Below the pieces are notes generated by a model. It saw only the letters and a program-made list of their open reading frames with translations. It was not told the DNA's origin and searched no databases. From NCBI GenBank assembly GCA_021396245.1, contig WNYE01000016.1:186001-250000 (forward strand): a DNA stretch of 64,000 nt. The letters are read 5' to 3'. Made by a program: the position numbers and the translations under genes. The DNA comes from Sporothrix humicola (taxonomy: Eukaryota > Ascomycota > Sordariomycetes > Ophiostomatales > Ophiostomataceae). Within the stretch, counting starts at the first letter, position 1, and each line of letters begins with the position of its first letter. Positions 1 to 10,808 of the stretch are shown here, piece by piece.

Positions 1-621
1 CCCCAGTTCCAAAGCATCATCATCAAGGGCTTCGGCTTCTCGACCGTCAACACGTACCTTGTGCAAATGATCTCGACGTCCTTCCAAGCTTTGTTCGTCC
101 TCATCGCCACCGTCGGCTCGTCGTACCTGCCCAACACCCGCACCTACTTCATGTTCTTCAACTATACTGTGGGAGTCATTGGCGCCGCCCTGGTCTGGCG
201 CCTCGACCCCGAACGGCTGTGGGCCCGCTTCTTCGGCTACTACCTGTGCATCGCCTTCTCCGCCAACTTCCCCCTCATTTTTGCCATGGGCACCGCCAAC
301 GTGGCCGGCTTCACCAAAAAGACGACCACCAACGCCGCCCTCTTTGTCGGCTACTGCGCCGCCAATGTGGCCTCCCCGCAGCTCTTCTTGGCCAAGGAGC
401 AACCATACTACCCGAGCGGCTTCAAGGCATGTCTTGCCTGCTTGGCCGTGGCGGCTGCACTTTGTGCTGTGTTGCGCGTCTACCTGATCTGGGAGAACCG
501 CCGGCGGGACAAAGTGTATGGACCGGTCGACGCCAACATCAACCAGGATGAAGTGGATGTGGCCCTGGGCCTGTCGGACCAGACCGACTTTGAGATCAAG
601 CAGTTTCGGTATGTCTACTAG
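1..621 (+). CDS. Dal5/allantoate-permease-type MFS transporter, C-terminal part (5' end outside window)
   Basis: The reading frame is open from base 1 to a TAG at 619-621, giving the last 206 residues of a multi-pass membrane protein. Alternating hydrophobic segments fit the second half of a 12-helix MFS permease. The stretch NVAGFTKKTT followed by GYCAANVASPQ, ending in a charged cytosolic tail with YLIWENRRRD, is the pattern of the anion:cation symporter (Dal5/Tna1/Liz1) family, which moves allantoate, nicotinate, pantothenate and other organic anions across the plasma membrane. The substrate cannot be read from this fragment. A Zn2Cys6 regulator follows 684 bp downstream in the same direction, with an oligopeptide transporter beyond it, so a nutrient-scavenging context is plausible. 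The 5' part, including the start and any introns there, is not visible. Confidence 0.9.
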   Translation, partial: PQFQSIIIKGFGFSTVNTYLVQMISTSFQALFVLIATVGSSYLPNTRTYFMFFNYTVGVIGAALVWRLDPERLWARFFGYYLCIAFSANFPLIFAMGTANVAGFTKKTTTNAALFVGYCAANVASPQLFLAKEQPYYPSGFKACLACLAVAAALCAVLRVYLIWENRRRDKVYGPVDANINQDEVDVALGLSDQTDFEIKQFRYVY

Positions 622-1305
622 GGGGAGGGGGGACTGTAAAGGGTCAGTCGGTCCTTGATGTTGAGTACCTTTGTAAATATTGTGGGAAAGCAGAATGGGA
701 AGGAGACTGCGAGACATTAGAATGGATGGCCATAAATTTCTACATCAGTGATAAGTCACGAATCATGAAAGAACAATAACACCGACAGCCGCTGCAGCAA
801 GTTGGAGACGCGTGCCTTGTCTTTACTGTCCTGCCCCGTCTTCCCCATACAAGTACTCAAGGCTCTGGGGTCTGGACTAAATCTCCGCATATCTTGTTTT
901 AAAAAGTATGGGGTCGAAGGATTAAGGATTCAAAAGGTTTCCACTTCCCCGCGTCAATCATGTAATGCCAATTCGTGGCGATCTTCAAGTCCTTGATAAT
1001 GCCTTGTATTTCGTTTGTCGGGTTTCCGGTTTATTATGGGAAATGAGAAAAAAGGGAAGCCATCAGCGAGGGCTGTCGGCTCCGTGGTTTGATACAGACA
1101 ATTTTTTGTGGGGCTCGTGTGGCGCCTTCCCGTGCTAGCGCCTTCCCCGGCAGATGTGTTCGGGAGGCAGGTGGGAAAATAGGAGATAAGGTGCATGGCC
1201 TTGGAGATTGCCAATTGATGATTGACGACTGTGATTTTCGCCTGTTATTGTCGACAGCCGACAGCCGACAACGACGTAGCCGCCAATTTTAATTTTGCGC
1301 CCAGC
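622..1305. other. Intergenic region between permease and Zn2Cys6 gene
   Basis: No supported gene lies here. Two direct copies of GCGCCTTCCC lie at 1122-1131 and 1138-1147. Three adjacent 7-bp units, CGACAGC, CGACAGC and CGACAAC, occupy 1252-1272, about 35 bp before the downstream ATG. They place CCG triplets four bases apart, which is the kind of half-site zinc-cluster proteins bind, so autoregulation is possible but unproven. Confidence 0.5.
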
Positions 1306-3156
1306 ATGTCGACACCATCTACGATCACGAGTGCCTCGCCGGCCAACACCGACAGCCCCGCGGGCTGCGCCGACGGGTCAGTGGGAGGTGTCGTCCGCAA
1401 CCGCAGCTCCCCCCGCTCGCGCAACGGCTGCTGGACGTGCCGCAGCAAAGCGGCCAAGAAACGCTGCGACGAGGCCAAGCCGGTGTGCGGGCGATGCGCG
1501 CGGGTGGGGCTGGCGTGTGACTACTCGGTGCGGCCAAAGGCGAAGCCACGGCCGCGGCGGGTGCTGTCAGCGGCATCAGCCAGCGTACCGGTAGCTACGC
1601 CGTCGTCGTCAATGTCCATGTCGACGCCCACCCCATACGCACTGGCGACTTTGTCGCATTCTCTATCACCTCTCCTGCTGTCGCCAGCGTCCCCCTCGTT
1701 GACACGCACCGCCATCCCCCTCGACGCACCCCACCACGAAGCCCTGCGCTACTTTCGGACCACCTTTGCCGCCTACCACCACACAAAGCACCCGGCGTAC
1801 GGCTGCATCAGCATCATGTTTGAGCTTGCGCGGGACAGCGCGATGGTGATGCACATGGCGCTGGCGCTGGGGTTCCACGAGATGGATGCGAGGCGGCAGA
1901 GAAGGATAGAAGGAGGGGGGAGGCTCGATATCACGGCAGTCGGCGGCAGCAATAGCAGCCTCACATCGACTGACAGCCGGCCGACACAGCACTACGCCGC
2001 CGCGCTGCGCCTGTTGGCTTCCGTTGTTGGTGACACGTCGCCATCAACACAAGTGGCACAGACACACACACCGCCAGCCAAGTCACTTGACGCCTGCCTG
2101 TCGACGCTCTGGCTGATGCTACTGTATGAGCAGCAGTTTGGCGATGCAGAAGGGCGAGGACTGGCGCACCATTTGCGGGGAGCAGCCCTGCTGGCACAGC
2201 ACAAGGCCGTGGCGTCGTCGTCGTCGCTCTCCCTCTACACAGTCAGAATGCTGGTGTGGATCGCGCACATCGATGCAGCCGCCGCGGCGGCCGGTCTCGG
2301 CGGGTTCTTCCACAAGGGGTTGATCAAAAGTCTGCAGGCGGCGACAGAGCAAAGTCGCACGATCGAAGGTGCGACCAGCCGTACACTGAGTGAGACAGCC
2401 TCCCCCGACATTGTCGGCGAGGACGGCGAGAGTGATGATGACAGCCTCGACCTCCTTGTGCGCATGCACAGCTACTCCAACCCGCTGTACCGCACCACCT
2501 GGGCCGCCGCCTACCCGCAGGCCGAACTCCTGGACGACCTCGCCAACCGCAGCGTGTTCCATCTGTTTACCTGCTGCGGGCCGTTGCGGAGGAGTGTGTC
2601 ACGCCTCGCGGGGTTGGAGGGCACACAGTTTGACCGCGAGCGTGTACGGGTCGCCCTCGCAATCAACAAGGTCAGGTTGGCCTTTGGTGACGTGTTGGAT
2701 GTAGCCCGAGCGCTGTCGATGGACGCCAGCGGCAACGGCGACGCCAGCACGGGCCAGCCGCGGCTGGTGGCCAACCTGCGGATCGTTGTGCCAACCTTTT
2801 ATGCCGTCGAGATTGAGTTTGCGCGAATCGTGGCGGGTCCACAGACACGACTGCCACTATCGACAACAGAGATACTCTCTGAGATTTTGAGGCTCGCCTT
2901 CCAGACGCACAAACAAGGCGGTGATGCTGCCCTAACAAGAATTGCGTGGCCGCTGTTTGTGTCTGCTCTGGAGACATCTGACCCGTTGCACCGACAGTGG
3001 ATCTTGGATAGGTTTGAAGGGATGGCTGTTCTGGGTGACCACTTGCAGAGAGCGCATCGATTGTTGGTGGATGCAGTGGCTCTACAAGAGAAGACGGGAC
3101 AAATGGCAGACGTGCGGTCCATGATGCCATCTTATGGGGCGATCGTGCTGACATAG
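1306..3156 (+). CDS. Zn2Cys6 fungal transcription factor
   Basis: A single-exon protein of 616 residues. The frame is open from 1222, but the first ATG is at 1306. Near residues 40-75 is a binuclear zinc cluster: CWTC, then a basic stretch, then CDE, VCGRC and ACDY, followed by a K/R/P-rich linker that would contact DNA. The spacing is C-x2-C-x8-C-x6-C-x2-C-x6-C; the usual gap between the second and third cysteine is six, so two residues (AA) appear inserted. The rest is helical and resembles the fungal-specific regulatory domain (ALRYFRTTFAAYHH and following), with Ser/Thr-rich disordered linkers. It should act in the nucleus as a pathway-specific regulator. Its neighbours are two transporters, so control of nutrient uptake is a reasonable inference, but no target is proven. 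It converges on the OPT gene, with 267 bp between the stops. Confidence 0.88.
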   Translation: MSTPSTITSASPANTDSPAGCADGSVGGVVRNRSSPRSRNGCWTCRSKAAKKRCDEAKPVCGRCARVGLACDYSVRPKAKPRPRRVLSAASASVPVATPSSSMSMSTPTPYALATLSHSLSPLLLSPASPSLTRTAIPLDAPHHEALRYFRTTFAAYHHTKHPAYGCISIMFELARDSAMVMHMALALGFHEMDARRQRRIEGGGRLDITAVGGSNSSLTSTDSRPTQHYAAALRLLASVVGDTSPSTQVAQTHTPPAKSLDACLSTLWLMLLYEQQFGDAEGRGLAHHLRGAALLAQHKAVASSSSLSLYTVRMLVWIAHIDAAAAAAGLGGFFHKGLIKSLQAATEQSRTIEGATSRTLSETASPDIVGEDGESDDDSLDLLVRMHSYSNPLYRTTWAAAYPQAELLDDLANRSVFHLFTCCGPLRRSVSRLAGLEGTQFDRERVRVALAINKVRLAFGDVLDVARALSMDASGNGDASTGQPRLVANLRIVVPTFYAVEIEFARIVAGPQTRLPLSTTEILSEILRLAFQTHKQGGDAALTRIAWPLFVSALETSDPLHRQWILDRFEGMAVLGDHLQRAHRLLVDAVALQEKTGQMADVRSMMPSYGAIVLT

Positions 3157-3423
3157 ACTCGTGGTGAGGGGGGAGAAGAGAATGTAATGTATGAATGTAT
3201 ATACGAGGTCATGAACATGTACAAGATAATGACAGACAATGAGAAAGGGCAAAGAGACGCTCTATCGAACATGGGAAAAACAAAAGTTTCAATCAAAACG
3301 AGCAAACCAAAGAAACCGAGCCAAATAAATCCAGATCAGACGCAAAACATACCCTCTATCCAAACATACCAGCGAAAATGCAAACGTGTCGTCATAATCA
3401 TAAGTCACCTGTCGTCCCGCCAC

Positions 3424-6202
3424 CTAATGAAACTCCCCGATCCTCGGCCCAAAGTAGTCCCCCTTCTCCAGGTACTTGAGCCGGCACGGATCCAGCTTGT
3501 TCTCGCAGCCCTGGTACGAAACCGTGTTGCCCCACCACTTGATCTGGATCCCGGGCCACTGGATCGCGAAAAAGATGACCACGCCGGCGACGGCGATGCC
3601 GCTCGACAGCGCCGACGACAGCACAAAGTTGTACTCGGCCCACATGCCGGGCCACTTGCGCTTGACGTGCTGCCACGAGAGGTAGGCAAAGGGCACGGCG
3701 GGCCATACGTAACTGAGATTAAAAGGGGCCCAGTGGACGGCGCCGCTCAGCATGACGACGGGGTGGACCTGCCGGAGCCAGGACTGCGAGGGGAAACGGC
3801 GCTTGACGGCCCAGAAAGCGAGGGCGATGGCGAGCCCGAGGGGGAAGCCGAGGAGGAGCATGCTGTATTGTCCGGCGATGCCAAAGATCTTGCGCGGCCC
3901 GATGGTGCCCCAAAGGACGGAGGCGGTGAAAAAGGAGTTGACAAAGGGGCAGGTGAAGCGGTTGGGGGCGTCCATGGTGCAGACGCCGGGGATGTTGTTC
4001 ATCTAGAAGCACAGAATTGTTAGCGAGTCTCGAAGCGAAGCGGAGAGACAAGCGGCAGAAATGAAGGAAGGAGAAACGAGCGAAGCGAGGACAAAAACAT
4101 ACCTGAAAGTTGAGGACGGCGGTGCAGACAAAGGTGGACACGAGGGTGGCGGTCATTTGAACGGCAAAGGTCTGGCGTGGCGGGATCTTGACGTAGTGGG
4201 CGAGTTTAAGGTCGTTTGTAAACGAGAGTGCATGAGAAGCGGTGACCATGCCATAGGCTTTCATGTAGTTCATGGCGAGCTGATTGCCGGGGACAAGAGA
4301 GCCGCCGATGAATTCTGCCAAGATGCCCAGGGACACTTCGATGCCAGTCATGGCCCTGATTACGCCAATGGGGACGATGAACACGAGACACAAGGCAATT
4401 CCGTAAAAGACGACGCCTGGGGAAGTGTGCGTGGGCCAAAAGGCGACGCCGGCAATGCCCGACACAATTGCCAGGACCAAGACAACGGCAAACCACCACT
4501 CGGGGACTTCCTTGTAGGCGCCCATCAGGCGGTTGTGGACGTCCTCATAACTGGCCCTGTCCTTGGCGGCCTGTCGCGGCTTGAACATGCTGTAAAAGAA
4601 CTCGGCAAACCCGAGCTTGATCTCGTGCCACTGGTACAGCACGGCATACGCCAACGTGGCCGTGTAAATGGCAAACGAGAAAATGTAAATGTTAATGTTG
4701 CCGGCCGACAAGAAGGCCGGGCTGTAGGCCTCGTACTTGGCCGCGTCGAAAAGGCCGTCGGCGTCGACGGCGTGCGTTACATTGTACAGCTTGCCGAAAT
4801 GGTCAAAGACGCGGTTCGAGTTCAAGGGCAAGTAGGCCGAGTGGAAGGCATTGCTGTACCAGAGACCGAGGATGATGAACAGTGAAAAGAAACTGCCGGC
4901 AAACTTGTTGAGTGTCGTAAAGAAGGGCAGCATCAGAGGGTCGCCGCCGAAATGGATAATATTGGCCCAGTCGAAGCTGGGCAGAGGGTTGAGGCCCAGT
5001 CCATTGTTGAACCCGACGACGCTGTTGAGCTTGACGTTGTTGGGCGCAATCCACGAGATCCAGTTGAAGATTGACAGTGCTTGAAAGAGGACATTCGGGA
5101 GCCAAAAGTAGACAAACATGCATGCAAAGCACAAAAAGAAGAAGCGTAGCCTCGACATGGTGATCAACTTGCCCCACGGCCCACGATGCCTAACTGTCTT
5201 CTCGCTGTGGAACGCCGTATTCAGCGCAATCGTCACCAGCGACGTCGGCCACACGCAGTAGCTCGGGTAGACAAGAAAACGGCGGCACACGCCCGCCAGG
5301 CCGTATCCGATAAAATTCGTGCCGAGCCCAATCAGGATCTGATACGCGAACCGGCCGGCGTACCGCTGGTTGAAGAATTGGGGAAGATATTGTGTCCAGA
5401 TAATCAGGCTCGTAAACGGTGTGGCGCCACCCACACTCGCCATGATGGTGATCAGCATGTGCTCTTTGCGTGAAAACGGGCCCGGGTTGAGGCTGATCCG
5501 CGAGCCTCTGACGGTAACGCCCCAGTCGGGCAGGATTCGTGCAGCCAGTGTCCCCAGAGGATACGCCAGAATCTGCACGATATTCGCCCCAATCATAATC
5601 GCCGGCTGGCGGATCGAAAACAGTTGGTTGACAAACGCCAGGAGCACGGCAAACGACAGCCCAATTACCCATGCTCGGATCGTCGACGACGGCATATCGG
5701 GGTCGTCCACATTCGCCACAACGGCTCTGACCTGCGCGTACGGACTGTTGTACGTGATCAGCGCGACCTCAATCTTGACTTCCCGGATCAGCACCGCGTG
5801 CTCCGTCTGGTTGTCGTCAATGTCCTTGTTGTCCAGCAGAAACTTGAACTTTTGGATCAGCGCGTGCGAAAAGTTGGGGTCGTGCTCGTGGATCTGCACA
5901 ATCTTGGTGATCCGCGCCCGCGTGTCTTCCAGCGAGTACGAGTCGGCGAGGCGCTTGACCTCCTCGTACTGGTCTTCATTGATGCCATATTGGGCTCTGT
6001 GCGGGCGAGCGAGATTGATTAGTACGGCGTGATATTGTATCTGCCTCTCTGCGGAGACTTACAGCTCATTCTCCAGGTGTTCAAACGCCGCCTCGTCGAC
6101 ATCAATGTCGCCGACCTCTTTGGTCGTCGCCTCCGCCGTCTTCTTCTCAGGCAGGTCCGTCAGTGACGGCGGCGGTGTGCCGTTGATCTCGTGGGTGCCC
6201 AT
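3424..6202 (-). CDS. Oligopeptide transporter, OPT family
   Basis: Three exons: 6202-6063, 5996-4103 and 4002-3424 (minus strand). Introns are 66 and 100 nt, with GTAAGT and GTATGT donors. The product is 870 residues, normal for the PT clade of OPT proteins, which are proton-coupled plasma-membrane importers of tetra/pentapeptides and sometimes glutathione or metal chelates. Family marks include NPGPFS, PSYCVWPTSL, GNQLAMNYMKAYG, KLAHYVKIPPR and, across the second splice junction, LNFQ joined to MNNIPGVCT. There are roughly 14-16 hydrophobic segments. The N-terminal 90 residues are acidic and cytosolic. The chosen ATG is the first in frame and the exon 1-2 join restores ELAQYGINEDQYEEV, a typical pre-TM1 region. 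It converges with the zinc-cluster gene; no specific regulation can be read. Confidence 0.95.
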
Positions 6203-9200
6203 GTTGATGGCAGAAATGTTGGTTGTGATGCTATTCACCGTTCACAGTCCAGAGCTCACAACTCCACCACGACGATTAAAGAGTGTCGTCTACGATGTTA
6301 AATACTTTCTCGATCTGCTTCCCCACAAAGTTCGTCGAGACAAATCTCGTCTCTTGCCGTCTTCATCTGCTTTCATTTCTGGCCAGCCTCCCGTTCCAAG
6401 ACTTGAAGATATCAAGCTCGCCTTGTTCGTCTCGAGATATTAATCTCCAGAAGGACGAGCGTTGAAAGAAAAAGATTAAATCCAATATCAAGAGATATGA
6501 GAAAAGACATCAAAACTATCAAACAGATACAGAATACAGGAAAGACGCGCGTCTTCCTCTACATAAAGAGCCCAAGAAAACATCCTACTCGAAACATTCT
6601 ATCAAAATAAATGCCGAGCCGCATCCATGATAAAAAATACCAAGACTGAAAAAGTGAAAAGGAGTTGGCTGAACAGAATGGCTGAAAGGAAAATCTGGAA
6701 AGAGGAGGACGAAATCGTGGAAGAAACAATAAACACATGGGCATCACGGCTAAGAGCGGAGGAAACCTGTCCAAAATGATAATGGGCATATCAATGCGAG
6801 ACTATGGGCATGGATCAAATTAGCGAATAGGAAGCGGCCTAAAAAAAGAATCGCCAAAGAGAACACGGTCTGGCTAGGTGGATAATAGCTGGCATTGCAA
6901 TATTAAGCGTTTTATGGGAAACGGGAACACACTCTGGCCAGAAACAATTCGGAAACAATTTAAAACTGTTTTCCTAGTAACATTCGAGTCATGTGATAAC
7001 CGTGTAAAATTCATGTACCAAGTGCGCAGATAGCTCAAGTTTGTCATTTACAAAATGAATGAGACTGCCGTCCCGGCAAAACAAATCGCAAACCCAGTGC
7101 ATGCAGCTGAAAAGGAATATATGTTGCATTCATTGAAGAGATAGTTTGGCAATATTTGCATCTCGTGACGGTCGATGGATGTCGTGGGCAAGGGGAGATG
7201 CAGCGGGGAGCGGGAAAAGGGCCGCAGGAAGGAACCACTCAATCGCGGGCGCTCTCTGCACACCCATCTAAAGGCATAATGGCCCGAAACCCGTCTCCAT
7301 AGAAAACTCCTTTCTCTTTCTTTTATCTGCTTGTGTCTGGTGCCTTTCATTTCGTGCTTTTTTGTCTCTTTTTTTGTTGTATTTCGTATCTAAGTGCCAG
7401 TTCCTACAAAGGTGCATTTTTTATCATTTCATCCAATGTCGCAAAATGCCAAGACCTAGCCTGTGTGATGGAAACATCTCCACAACCATCTGCCGGCAGC
7501 TCGTTTATTCCTTCCATTGCTTGTTTCGACTTTGTTTCCTTTTGGAGGTGTTCTTTTATTGTTCTTTTCTTCCTCGTTTCTTGGCATCTTGCGAGTCGTC
7601 TTGGCTGCCAGTCTCGGCCTTTTTGTTCTCTTTTCTTCATGTTGCCTCTTATCGCACTGCTTCCACGGCTAAAGAGGGTCGCAAGTACCTTGCATTTTCA
7701 ATAACAAGGTTTCTTGTATCGACAATTCGCCGGAATAAATGTAGCGACAAGTAATAGCACGAATGGCCCGAATAATATGTGCGAGAATACGTGGAGCAAA
7801 ATGCTGATAACGGTACGAATACATCCACAAATCCAGTAAAAGGCGGCTGTTTTGCTTCTGTATAGAGCTACATTCATTGACGGCATAAGAAACTCCGAGA
7901 AATCATTGCAAAAGCCAAGCATCGTGACCATGTGTACAGAGATGATACGGAAGTCGGCAGTGAAAAATACTATGAGAAAAGGAAGGACGTTTCAAGGACC
8001 TTGGTCTGTCGATACGGTCTAGGATTTGCGTGGCCATGCAAGAAGTATGTAAGATGAGCTACATAAATACGTGCGAGTAGAAAGAGACGCGTCACCACAT
8101 TCGAAAATCATGAAATGGTGGAGTGAAAAAAAAGACTGCACTCTTTCAGCGTGGTCTTAAGCAAGACAGTGTTGGTGACTTATCATGGTTGTCTTTACTT
8201 CTTCAGCTTCACAACAAACAAGCTGCCTTCTTTCTGTTTGCCAAGAAACGGGAAGACGGGTAGAATGGAAGAAGATGGGAAGAAAAGGTAGTACAGGTGA
8301 AAAGATAGGCAGTTGGAAATGCGCACAAAATGCTGATCGCCGGTACAGATCTAGAGTGGCAACGTCGTGTCACTAGGAAAATAAAAGTCTTGGCATCGAT
8401 CTTTACTTGCTTTTTTTCTCCTTTTCTCCTTCTTGGCTTTCGGCGTGTTACAATCTACTACTCAAAGAATATTCTCGGAGAATTTCCCCAGACTCGCAAC
8501 CGACACTTCATGCAGGCCGAGACCCAGCCAGAGTGAAGTTGGAAGAAATAGGAAGAAGGGAAGAAAGCAGGAGATAGATAACAAGGACGCAAAAGCGGGG
8601 GCAACCAGTGCCGGTGGCCGAGAGTAAGCGTCGAGTAGAGTGAACATTAGACCAGCCCCCGCAATCTAATTGTTTCCTTCATTCTCTATGGGATGTGGTG
8701 GGTGGGCCATGGGCCGACGCGGGAATGGGGATATACAACGGAGGGAGTTGCCGATAGGGAAAAGTGGAAAAGATGGGGAAATAGAGTGGTGGAAAGGCGA
8801 AAATGATAAAAAGCAGAACCAAGATACGCTATCCTATGGAACGCTCGTTTCTTCGAGACAGAACCCCAATACAAAAAGAAATGAAAATAGAGGGCAGAAA
8901 CTGTCTTACACAGATAGAATCAATACAATGCCCGATTTCCTAAGCCGAGTCACGTGCAGAGTAGATTTATGTATCGCATCAGCGAGAAGACTTTGAAGAC
9001 AGCGAAACAGAACCAAATTCTCGTAGGAATTGGGAAGACAGGCTCGTAGATTTTGACCTGAGAGAATCCGCCTAAGCCAATACAGAACACGTCTTATTCG
9101 ATGAGCCGGATATGTATTTGTCTTTCTGTTTGTGTATTCATTTCGTTTTCGTCGCCTCCAGAGTATAAGATCGCTTCCCGAATACTTTTCGCCGAAAGAA

Positions 9201-9965
9201 CATATCCGTTTTTTATTTTTCGCGTATCGTAGGCCAGGCATCAAGATATGGCGATTAATACTTTTGTGGGCATGTTATTACTGTTTTTCGCACAGTATGT
9301 TTGATCGTTAGGGTGAAGGTGGCGAAACAGTGCTGGGTTCATCACGAGACTGAACGAGTTTTCGCAACGAGCTTGTTCAAAAAATAAGCTTTGCATCGGA
9401 CTGTGACTCACAAAGAGATTAAAGATAGAAAGGACCGTTTTTTTTATGTTTTGTTCGCTGAAAAAAGGAGTTTGATCGCGAAAAGAGATGATCGAAACCG
9501 CTCGTTTCTTGCCCAGGTGCTGGAAAGTCTATATGGCTTCACGGGGCTCTTTCGACGCAGAAGAAGCTGCCAAAACTCTCAGTTTGGCAACGGGAGAAGA
9601 ATATCGACATTCAAATGCAACACAGGTCTGCAAAGTGTATGGTAGGGTCAAAAGGGGAAAGGAGGGGTGCTGAAGGAGAATCGATGAGGAAATGTGTGAA
9701 ATTAAAGTGGGTCCACGACCTAAAATAGTAAGAAGTAAACATCGGACCCCTTTACTACTAACTAGTACGGTGCGCCCCGCTAACGCACAACTTTTGAAAA
9801 AACGTTGACAATAACACTACCATTCGTCAAAAATTATGTGCATCTCAAATACTCGTATCCTAGCGCACAAAAATCTGTAGGAAAAGGTAGAATCGGCCAA
9901 TCAGCCCTCACAGATTCGTGGCAGCCTCGTCGTCGCCCTAAAATTCGCGATAGCCTCGTCTCCCC

Positions 9966-10315
9966 CCGCCATCTTATTGGCCCATTCTGTCTGGATTTCA
10001 AGAATTTCATGACTTGCCGCGTGCACCCTGGACATCTTTCCACATACATTCATCACCACTAAGCAGCCAAGTGTAGCTCTATCCGTCGCCTTCTTGCAGC
10101 TAAAAAAAAAATAGAGAATTACCGAGACCCGGGTACACCACGTAATATTGTAACAGGAGAGGCAAGGCAACTAATCAGACACACACAGACGCTTGAAACC
10201 CTTATTTGTGATCTGAAATTCAACATCGAAGTCCCGTACCCCGGCCATCCTATTGGCTGCCTTGTGAGGTTGCCTTTCCATGTATACGTGTACATCATCG
10301 ACTCCTAAGCAGCCA
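9966..10315. repeat. Diverged direct repeat in the promoter region of the UIM/prion-like gene
   Basis: A block with GCCATCTTATTGGC at about 9968-9981, followed by CTAAGCAGCCA at about 10060, recurs as GCCATCCTATTGGC near 10243 and CTAAGCAGCCA near 10304. The spacing within the copies differs by about 30 bp, so this is an old or constrained duplication rather than a fresh one. Each copy carries an inverted CCAAT box. Confidence 0.5.
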
Positions 10316-10576
10316 GTCTTTCTCTCACTTTTGTCCTTGCAAACAGTACGGACCACATCGCCTCTAGCACCATGTTGAGGAGCCGCGACCGTTGATCCCG
10401 TTCCCTATCTGCCGAACTTGACCATATTTTTACCGTTATTCGTAGAGCCCTGAGCCAGGTCCACCTGAATGGTGACGTCCACCATCCTGTGATTTCGACT
10501 AGCATGTGGTCCCTTGGCTTCTGGTTGTAGAGTCTCGGGCAGCCCGGAGCCTTTGTACGTTTTGTGCGTTTTACTG

Positions 10577-10584
10577 TATAAAAG
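10577..10584 (+). promoter_or_regulatory. Candidate TATA box
   Basis: TATAAAAG lies about 230 bp upstream of the ATG at 10809, in a spacer that otherwise lacks TATAAA on this strand. The distance implies a leader of roughly 200 nt. Confidence 0.45.
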
Positions 10585-10808
10585 ATTTGCAAAGTCCATT
10601 GCCGTCCCCCATTTTTCAAAATTTTCCTCCTCATGTCCCTCAAATAAACGTTTTCGTACGCTTCCCAGGCTTCAATCACGAATACTTGCCGATACCCACT
10701 CATCTACTACTTTTTACCATCGTCTTTAGACACAACCGACCAAGCCCTTTCCAACGGTACCACTTTCGTCTCGGTACCGCTCCGGCACAATCTTCAAAAT
10801 CTCTCAAC

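Larger units (their letters stand above)
6203..10808. other. 4.6 kb non-coding region between the OPT gene and the UIM/prion-like gene
   Basis: I find no protein gene. The open frames are short, overlap in several frames at once, and sit where one strand is pyrimidine-rich (for example 7300-7700), which removes stop codons by composition. CACGTG lies near 8951. Possible promoter elements of the downstream gene are CCAAT boxes (ATTGG or its complement) near 9895, 9975 and 10250, two related blocks around 9966-10071 and 10239-10315, and a TATA element at 10577. The region could contain non-coding transcripts, but none is recognisable. Confidence 0.6.

Noticed and set aside
3187..4885. Plus-strand frames of 278 and 274 codons across the OPT gene
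   Set aside because: Antisense of the OPT exons; low-complexity charged translation and no family signal.
7333..7754. Two overlapping frames in the 6-10 kb spacer
   Set aside because: Phe/Leu/Ser-rich products of a CT-rich stretch, open in two frames at once.
10305..10703. 132-codon minus-strand frame before the UIM/prion-like gene
   Set aside because: It has an ATG, but it overlaps the TATA box and leader of the plus-strand gene and has no motif.
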